Notes under the pieces: generated by a model
What the model was told of the DNA's origin: nothing
The model's input: only the letters and a program-made list of their open reading frames with translations
Database searches by the model: none
Assembly (NCBI GenBank): GCA_028023455.1
Contig: JAQFVV010000185.1
Span: 58,001 to 122,000, forward strand
Source of the DNA: Epiperipatus broadwayi
Taxonomy: Eukaryota; Onychophora; Udeonychophora; Euonychophora; Peripatidae
Direction: 5' to 3'
DNA: 64,000 bases
Translations under genes and position numbers: made by a program
In this document: piece by piece, positions 57,131 to 64,000 of the stretch
Layout: every line of letters begins with the position of its first letter
How positions within the stretch are numbered: position 1 is the first letter of the stretch

Positions 57131-58540
57131 TCCCAAATCTATCCTGAAGAATGTTTCCCAAAAATTATCCTGGTGAGCATAGAATTGCTATAATATATAA
57201 TTCAGAAATTTGGTTATATATACACACACATCTGGATAAATGATGAATTCATGGTATTATTTCCGGGAGTTTTCGTGTAAAATAAAAAATATATTAGCTA
57301 AATATATATATTATCTACTATTTAATTTCACATTGAACTTAATAGAAAGCTTTCAGTTAGTGAGTTAGCTATATATAAAATTTAATTATTATTTTTGTTT
57401 TAATTTCATTTCATTTAGAATTATATAAAAATATGGATATATTATGTGTTTGCTTGAAAGTTGTGATAGTGGCATTTTAGTTATAGTTATATGAGTTTAA
57501 TTATTAAATATTATTAATAATAGTTAAATGTATTTGGAAAGATATAAATAAAATTTTAATAGAAATAGTCCAACATATAATTACAAAGAATAGATGTATG
57601 GGTACAGTTTAAGTTTTTTTAACCTGAAGACAGATTATATAATGAACTAATAAAATATTATATCAAAATAATATCTCGTAATTATTATTGGTGATACTTT
57701 TTTATTTTCTGTTTTTTTTTATTATATAGAATTTATTTTAGTATCTTAATTTTAGAACTGCATTATAAATTTTGTCATCTCTGTATTTTTATGATGCCTA
57801 TTATCAGTAATAGTATTTATAAACTTTTTAATAACTTAATCTAATTATGTAAATATTTGTATGTGGATTGTAGTTTTTATTTTTATTTTGTTGTTGTTAA
57901 TGTTCCTATTGTTTATAAAAATGTTTTATTTTTAATGTTTTGCATTAAATATTAAAAAGATTGTTGATCTCTATAAGCTTATGGTGATCATTTTGGGGAT
58001 ATTGAGGTATTAGGAAAATGATATAAGCTGATATCTAGCTAACAAAGCTGTTTGATAGTTTGTTCAAATGTTGGTTGGGGGCTTTTATATCATTTTTCAA
58101 TTCATACATTTTGATTATAGGGTCAATTTTGGGAGAGGAGAAAGAAGATGATATTCATGCATCAAAGAATGTAGATTGGCCATTAATCATGAAATCTTTA
58201 GCAGTCAAATTCAATATCTATTATTACATTAAACTGCACAAAGATTTTTTATCATAGCATTTAACATTGATTGTTTTAATTTTAAAGCCACTACATCATT
58301 TTATATGTAATAACAATACAGCTTTTAATTATCAAGGCAGTCTTTTGAAAAACCCTCATAGAGAACAAGTAAAGACAATTTGCCAATTGCAATCTGATAA
58401 AAAATTGATTAGTTTTTCATTCTTGCTTTACTTGAGTTGAATTCTAAGCCTAATTGAAACTTTTAAAAAATATCATGTTTTATCTAGCATAGATTTGAAT
58501 GCAAATTGTAAATATAGCAGGCAAATGCAATCCTGCTATA
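57131..58540. other. AT-rich DNA with one small family match
   Basis: Around 57525-57582, AAATGTATTTGGAAAGAT, then AAATAAAATTTTAATAG and AATAGTCCAACATATA, match the tail of the hairpin elements at 15700-15768 and 63900-64000. No gene was recognised; the 65-codon frame at 58060 has no known motif. Confidence 0.45.
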
Positions 58541-58548
58541 CTATAAAG

Positions 58549-59351
58549 CAGTGATCTTCAATCTTTTCACATCTGCAGACTGGCAAAAATTTAGCATAAG
58601 GTTTTGCGGATTGACAGAAATAAGAATAAGGTTTCATGGACTGACAGAAGACTAGATAAATTTTCTTAAAGATGTAAACTGTTTAGCCTTAGATGAGCAC
58701 AATTGTTATAACTGACCAAAACAACACATTAGTTACTGTGTATAGTATTGGTGTTGCTTACCTTCATATGTTAAACACTCTTTCTCGAGTTGCACAGTCA
58801 TATTATTACAGAAAACAGTAAAATAACAATCATTCTCATTAATGTGCCTGCATTGCTATGTTTATTAGTTCATTGTTAAAATATGCAAGAATAAAATGTT
58901 ATTCATCTGAATGTTGGAAAATATCACAGCTGGTGTAATTACATGACAATGATTATGATAAATTTAACATCTGTATTTAATGTTAAATATACAAGATGAA
59001 ATTATATATATATGGAGTTTGTATAATAAAAAACTTTTTTTTTAAAAATTCTCAATTTTTGTAAAAAAATAATAAAAAATTTAATTCTACCCCCCCCTCA
59101 CAAACATCTGTGATAACTAGAAAAACAAATTAATTTATGTATGATTGATTAGATTTTGTTTTCAGTTCAGTTTTTTTTTTTTAATTGGGTAAAAATGAGA
59201 TGAAAAAATAAATAAAAATTGTTTATATTAATTAAAGTTTAAACTCTTATTATTTTGTTATTACAAACTTTCCTGCCAGTCTTCCGCAGACGGAATGAAA
59301 ACTTCTGTGACTCATAACCGGTCCGCGCAGACCAAGGGTTGAAGACCACTG
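58549..59351. mobile_element. hAT-type non-autonomous DNA transposon
   Basis: An 803-bp element starting CAGTGATCTTCAATC and ending, on the other strand, CAGTGGTCTTCAACC. It is flanked by 8-bp direct repeats CTATAAAG (58541-58548) and CTATAAGG (59352-59359). The 5'-CAGTG ends and 8-bp duplication are hallmarks of hAT elements. Subterminal repeats resembling transposase-binding sites occur at 58594-58650 (ATAAGGTTTTGCGGATTGAC, then ATAAGGTTTCATGGACTGAC). No transposase is present. Confidence 0.9.
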
Positions 59352-59359
59352 CTATAAGG

Positions 59360-61260
59360 CATATATATAATTGTGTTCATAAGTTCTAAAAACTTCTTAT
59401 AGTACGCATTTGTGATCTTTTTATTAAATTCTATTGAACTTTGATTTTAAATAGTCTGTAAAAAATTTGGCTCTAGATTAGCCACAGTATTCAAGATATA
59501 TATATAAAATAAATTTCGCAATAAAAAATGAAAACTATTTTTCTACTTGGAAAAATAAAGTTTTGTGTTTAAACTTTTTTTTTATTCTGACTTTATGAAT
59601 GTAAAGAATAAACATTAGTTTATTTTTAATTATTCACAATTTTTAACATAATTTTTTTTAATTTACTCATAGTTTAAATCTAAGACTCGGAAAGCACTGA
59701 TTCAAATCGCTGATTCCCCAGAATGCTAAGTGACTCTGACAGCAGGTGAAAGACATTAATCATCGTGCCACTTATCTATTGATTGTTTTTCCATTTCACA
59801 AACTTTATAATATCTCTAAATACACATGGTAAAAGAGTTGTCATGGATCAGTCAATAAATAGAAAAAAAAAGGATTAATGAAATCCAGAGAGGATGTTTA
59901 TATTTTTTATTTAATTTAAATGAGTTATAAATATGTGCATAACCGAGAGGTAGATTTACCACACAAAAGAAAAAAGAAATATTATCTTTTATAAATAAAG
60001 CATTGTTTGTATATATAAATTTTAAATCAGCTGTCAAGAATAACTTTCATATTGATAAACAAATACAGATTAAATATCAGCAAGTAAAAAGTCACCGATG
60101 TATTACTTTGTTTCAAATAATTAATTATTATATATCAAATGTTCATTTATAAACTATCAAAAGAGTCAAAGTTTGTAAACTGTTTGAAGAACTGAGATGG
60201 AAAGCAAATGACATTCTACAATAATCGCTAGCCAAAACTTTATTGTTGCCTAATCACAATAATTTTATCATAAAAATAATTTAATCCTACTTTCCTAATG
60301 AAACTTGGAAAGTGTATATATGTACACGACGTCCAATCAAATAAAACATTAAGACTTCTCTTTTCTCACTCGTAATGAATGAGCGAATCTTGCATAATTC
60401 CTGATAAAAAAAATTTTAAAATAAATTCGCACGTACACAATGTTGCAACACTGTAATTCTTACCCCAGTCAATCAGCACTTTAGATATATGCCTGCCTGT
60501 TTACTGCAGCATTAGACCACTTCATATATATATATATTGTTCTATTCTGCACCATCTCTCTATAATTCAGGATGATAATCAACTTATCTTTATAAAAATC
60601 TTTGAAGGCAGGTTAATGCACGTAATGTGGTCAAATATTAAAGAATTACCATTAGTAGCTGTATTAAAGTTTTTTACGTCTTTTCTTTAAATATTTCAGT
60701 GTGATACTTATTTGATGAATTTGTAGCAAATGATACCATATGTCTAAGTGTATTTATAAAGGGCTTTATCTGATTTGAATAGACTAATCTATAGCTTCTA
60801 TTCGGCCTACAATAAGTGAACATCTCTTTCAGAAATTCCTAAATTTAAAAAAGATTTTTATTGCGATCTTAAATGAAATTTTGATGGAGGATAATTTTCA
60901 CTGCTGAAGTTTTAATCCAAAAAAATTTTAGGTTAGGGTCATCTGCTTATTAATTCTATTGATTTAAATAGATTGATAAAGTAATAAAATTATCCTTATG
61001 GTTCCAACTTTATATATATATATTTTAAATTAGATATTAAAGGAAAGCTTACTTGGGTATAAACTAATTTATGCAGTCTGAAAATGTGCGCATACTATCA
61101 GTTATTATTGTTCAATATTACTTTTAGTATGATAAGTAGCTAGCTGGGTATTTCAGTGGGAAAATATCTTTATTAGGCTTAGGATGACATATTATCAAAT
61201 GCAATTTATATTAGAATATTAGCCTTTAAGATTTGTATTTAATTTTTTCTAATATACTTT
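59360..61260. other. AT-rich DNA, no gene seen
   Basis: No repeat family, RNA or credible coding region. A few less AT-rich patches (about 59690-59780, 60300-60480) show no motif. Confidence 0.5.
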
Positions 61261-61267
61261 TAAATAT

Positions 61268-61455
61268 AGGCAATTTGAACTCAGACTTTCAAACACCACC
61301 AACTATCCACATTATTTTATACAACTGATATACAAGACCATACACATGTAGAAAAGATAAAAAATAATACATGTGTGTGGTCATGTATATCAGTTGTATG
61401 AGATAGTGTGGATAGTTGGTGGGTGCTTGAAAGCCTGAGTTCAAATCCCCTACAT
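61268..61455. repeat. Inverted pair of tRNA-derived repeats
   Basis: Copy 5 (61268-61336, minus) and copy 6 (61368-61455, plus) face apart around a ~30-bp spacer. Copy 6 is the best preserved: TATATCAGTTGTATGAGAT (A-box-like, about 61388) and GAGTTCAAATCCC (B-box, about 61436), 48 bp apart as in tRNA genes. The pair would fold into a long hairpin. Confidence 0.6.
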
Positions 61456-61609
61456 TTACAATTAAGCTCCAGGTTTGTGAAGAGTGCCTGGTTTTCAAAT
61501 ATTTATCTGATATACTTTTCTATGTTGATTTATTTTATTTTTTTCAAAAATTTTTTGAAGTAGAAAATATTTTTTAAATTCTTTTTGAGAATTTTTATTT
61601 TTGAGATGT

Positions 61610-61637
61610 TGTTTTTTTTTTTTTTGGGGGGGGGGGG
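61610..61637. repeat. Poly(T) followed by poly(G)
   Basis: A T run (61611-61625) followed directly by 12 Gs (61626-61637). Long G runs are rare in this window; this may be a sequencing or consensus problem. Confidence 0.7.
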
Positions 61638-63507
61638 TTGTTGGTGCAGAATATATAAAATAATTTCTTAATCCAAACGGTTAAAAATAAAATTTTTAAA
61701 AATTATTTATTTTATAAATTTTTAAAATTCTTTCAAGTAATTGATGTAGTTTTTCAACAATTCTATCTCAATCAAAAGAGAATTTGATAAAAAAATAAAT
61801 GGCTCTTTGTAAGTTAATTAAGTTGTTAAATCAACTCATACCATAATAATAATGATCTATTATGCAATAAGATAAAAAAATAAAGTTTTTATTTGTTTTA
61901 TTTTGTGTTTAATTGGTGTTATCATTATTCCAAAAATGATAAAGTCTGAATTATAAGATCTTTTTATGCTTCACTGTGGCATAACCAGGATTCTAATTTA
62001 AATGTAATTAGTCTTATTTTCAATTATAGGAAGACAAATTTTACCAGTTATTAAATTTTTATCATTACTTAGTGATTAATCACAATTTTATATTTTATTA
62101 TTATTATTTTTGGTTTCTTATAGTTATTTATTATTTGGTAGTTCATTTATCTAAACATTTTTTATATTTACTTTAACTGAAGTTATATCATCAGATTACT
62201 ATCTGAATATTTATGCTCATTGGCATTATTTAATAACTTGAAGCTACATTAAAACTTCCATGATGTAAAAGTTCATCAATTTCATGTGACCCATGTTTCA
62301 GAAATCAGCCATCCTTATTAAATGCTTTTGATGGAATTGACAATCATAATAGTAATAGTATTGCAATTTTTATTAAAATATTGCTAATACAAAGAATTTA
62401 GTATTAAAATTTTAACTTATAAAATGATATTTTTTATTTAATAAATCCTATACAATGTCGCTTTAATATATAACATAATGTTACTTAACATTTATTTAAG
62501 AAATTTTTGCAAATAAATATACAATTATTTAAATAAATAATATTTGATGCTACAAATACAAAAAACATAAATCAATATTTAAACTTGCATTTGTCACTTT
62601 TTTGACCTTATTCTATATGTTCCTGCATGATACAAAAATCCACCATTCTTTGAATCATGTTTCAGACATCAATTTTTTTAATCAACTACCTTTAAAAGGA
62701 CTTATAATCACATATAACAATGCCATTCTGATCAAATCTTTCTATTGCATACATAGATTAAACAATCAATAATTATCTGATTGAAGGTAAGTTTGATCAC
62801 ACCCACACAAGTCAGAATCTTTTAAATTATACCAATGAATAGATAAATACATTAACCATGACTTGCTCTGAACTTGTTTAATGAGACTTCATTAATAGTT
62901 AGAAAGACCAAATCTAACTTGCTTTTTTGCTGGATATGGAAAAAAAAATGTTTGGAGACTTACAGAAAATCCATTTTATGTAATAATTTCCAACTGTACA
63001 AATTTTTTCAAGCATCACATAGTTCAACTAGATTTCCTTTGTTCTATTGAGCAGTAGTGCATCCGGTCACATCAGTTATGTAAATATTGATTTATGTAAT
63101 TGATATTAGATGATAGATTTATAAGTCTGGATGCCAGTTAGCTTGTCTTCTTTAAAGTAAGACATTATTTCATTCAGTAGCCATTTTATTTTTAATATAT
63201 AACTCAAAATATTAAATAAAATAATCTTATTAACAAAAAGATAGTTACATAAAATTGAAATTCATTTAGTAAAATTAGGACCTCAGATGTAAGCCAATAG
63301 AAAATATTTTGATTTTTTTTGTAAAAGAATGGTACTGAAATCTCTTATTACATATCATTAAGATAAATGTATTGTTTATGAATGAGAGAACAAACATTAA
63401 ATATATTTGCAGATACATTTCTTGCACAAGAATATACATTTTCCTAAAATATTTTATTTCACCTATTTATTTAAATATATAGATGTAATGTAGGTTGTAA
63501 TAAAATT
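61638..63507. other. AT-rich DNA, no gene seen
   Basis: No feature recognised on either strand. Confidence 0.5.
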
Positions 63508-63565
63508 AAAACAGGCAAAACTCTCTATACATATTGTCACTCAGTGCAAGCCAGAGTGATCCTAT
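63508..63565 (+). repeat. Fragment of hammerhead family 2 outer arm
   Basis: AAAACAGGCAAAACTCTCTA and GTGCAAGCCAGAGTGATC match 13845-13895 and 7030-7075. Only one arm remains and there is no ribozyme core. Confidence 0.6.
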
Positions 63566-63639
63566 GATGTTTATTGTAATGATATACTGGACTCTTTTCA
63601 TCATCTATTTTTAATTGCTTAAATATCTTTAGAAAACAC

Positions 63640-64000
63640 TAGACATTATTGGTAATAACAAACAGGTTAGTATATGCAACAATGCTTTAATCATATACTT
63701 TCATCTGCACATGTTTCTAGTCTAACTAGAGACACTACCAGCAAGAGAATAGGATCAGGGATCTTTATATAAGTCAATATTCATGAATCTAAAGTCTCTG
63801 GTTTAATTTTGATGCTAATACTTCTGGTGTTCAAACTATCAATATCTAAAGAGAATAATAACACTCAAAACATTATGTTAAATATTAACTCTGTTTGCTA
63901 TTATTGAGAATTGAATGTATTTGAAAAGATTTAAATAAAGTTTGAATTTTTTTAAACAGTTAACAATTAGTAATAGATAAAGGAAATAGTTCAACATATA
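63640..64000. mobile_element. Second hairpin element with tRNA-like core (runs off window)
   Basis: Related to 15324-15768: GAGAATAATAACACTCAAAACATT (two parts, about 63850), ATTGAATGTATTTG, AAATAAAGTTTGAA and GGAAATAGTTCAACATATA. Between the arms, TATTCATGAATCTAAAGT (about 63770) matches the core of the first copy. The right arm reaches the window end. Confidence 0.5.

Overview
This window looks like intergenic or deep-intronic DNA from an invertebrate animal. It is strongly AT-rich (about three quarters A+T or more by eye), full of (TA)n tracts, and packed with decayed transposable elements. I found no host protein gene, no rRNA and no complete tRNA gene. The element families are animal-type: Penelope-like elements (PLE) with GIY-YIG domains, RTE-clade LINEs, a tRNA-Lys-primed LTR retroelement, a hAT-type element, and hammerhead-ribozyme retroelements ('retrozymes'). 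I cannot name a phylum.

Left third (1-20 kb). A decayed PLE lies on the minus strand (about 1.72-3.72 kb). Next is a tandem array of about 5.5 units of ~424 bp (3939-6283), each unit carrying a well-formed type I hammerhead ribozyme. A second, diverged hammerhead element lies as an inverted pair (7025-7720). An RTE 3' fragment follows (8222-8793). The array, the block at 6.45-8.03 kb and the RTE fragment all appear to have split one copy of a ~650-bp repeat whose unbroken paralogue is at 11.53-12.18 kb. A second PLE remnant (14.23-16.35 kb) keeps a recognisable GIY-YIG segment and a third hammerhead lineage, intact in sequence at 16198-16255. A third PLE remnant (18.2-18.7 kb) keeps only its C-terminus between direct repeats.

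Middle (20-36 kb). There is a probable LTR on the minus strand (22.55 to about 24.47 kb), repeats around a 106-base poly(A) run, and a striking 4,451-bp near-perfect palindrome (30266-34716). The palindrome is two ~2.2-kb LTRs in opposite orientation. Their inner ends are joined through a copy of about 50 nt of the 3' part of tRNA-Lys(CUU), well beyond a normal primer-binding site. It sits inside a decayed RTE copy with a 4-bp ATAA duplication, so it appears to have entered as one unit.

Right part (36-64 kb). After several kb of featureless AT-rich DNA come small RTE and hammerhead relics (40.2-41.3 kb), the best-preserved RTE copy (51.87-53.70 kb), and another RTE copy (53.73-57.13 kb) interrupted by a 1.5-kb inverted-terminal-repeat element. 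A clear hAT-like non-autonomous element (58549-59351, 8-bp duplication) and tRNA-derived repeats run to the window end.

The common theme is retroelements that carry self-cleaving RNA motifs or tRNA-derived parts. The two most notable loci are the retrozyme array and the LTR/tRNA-Lys/LTR palindrome.
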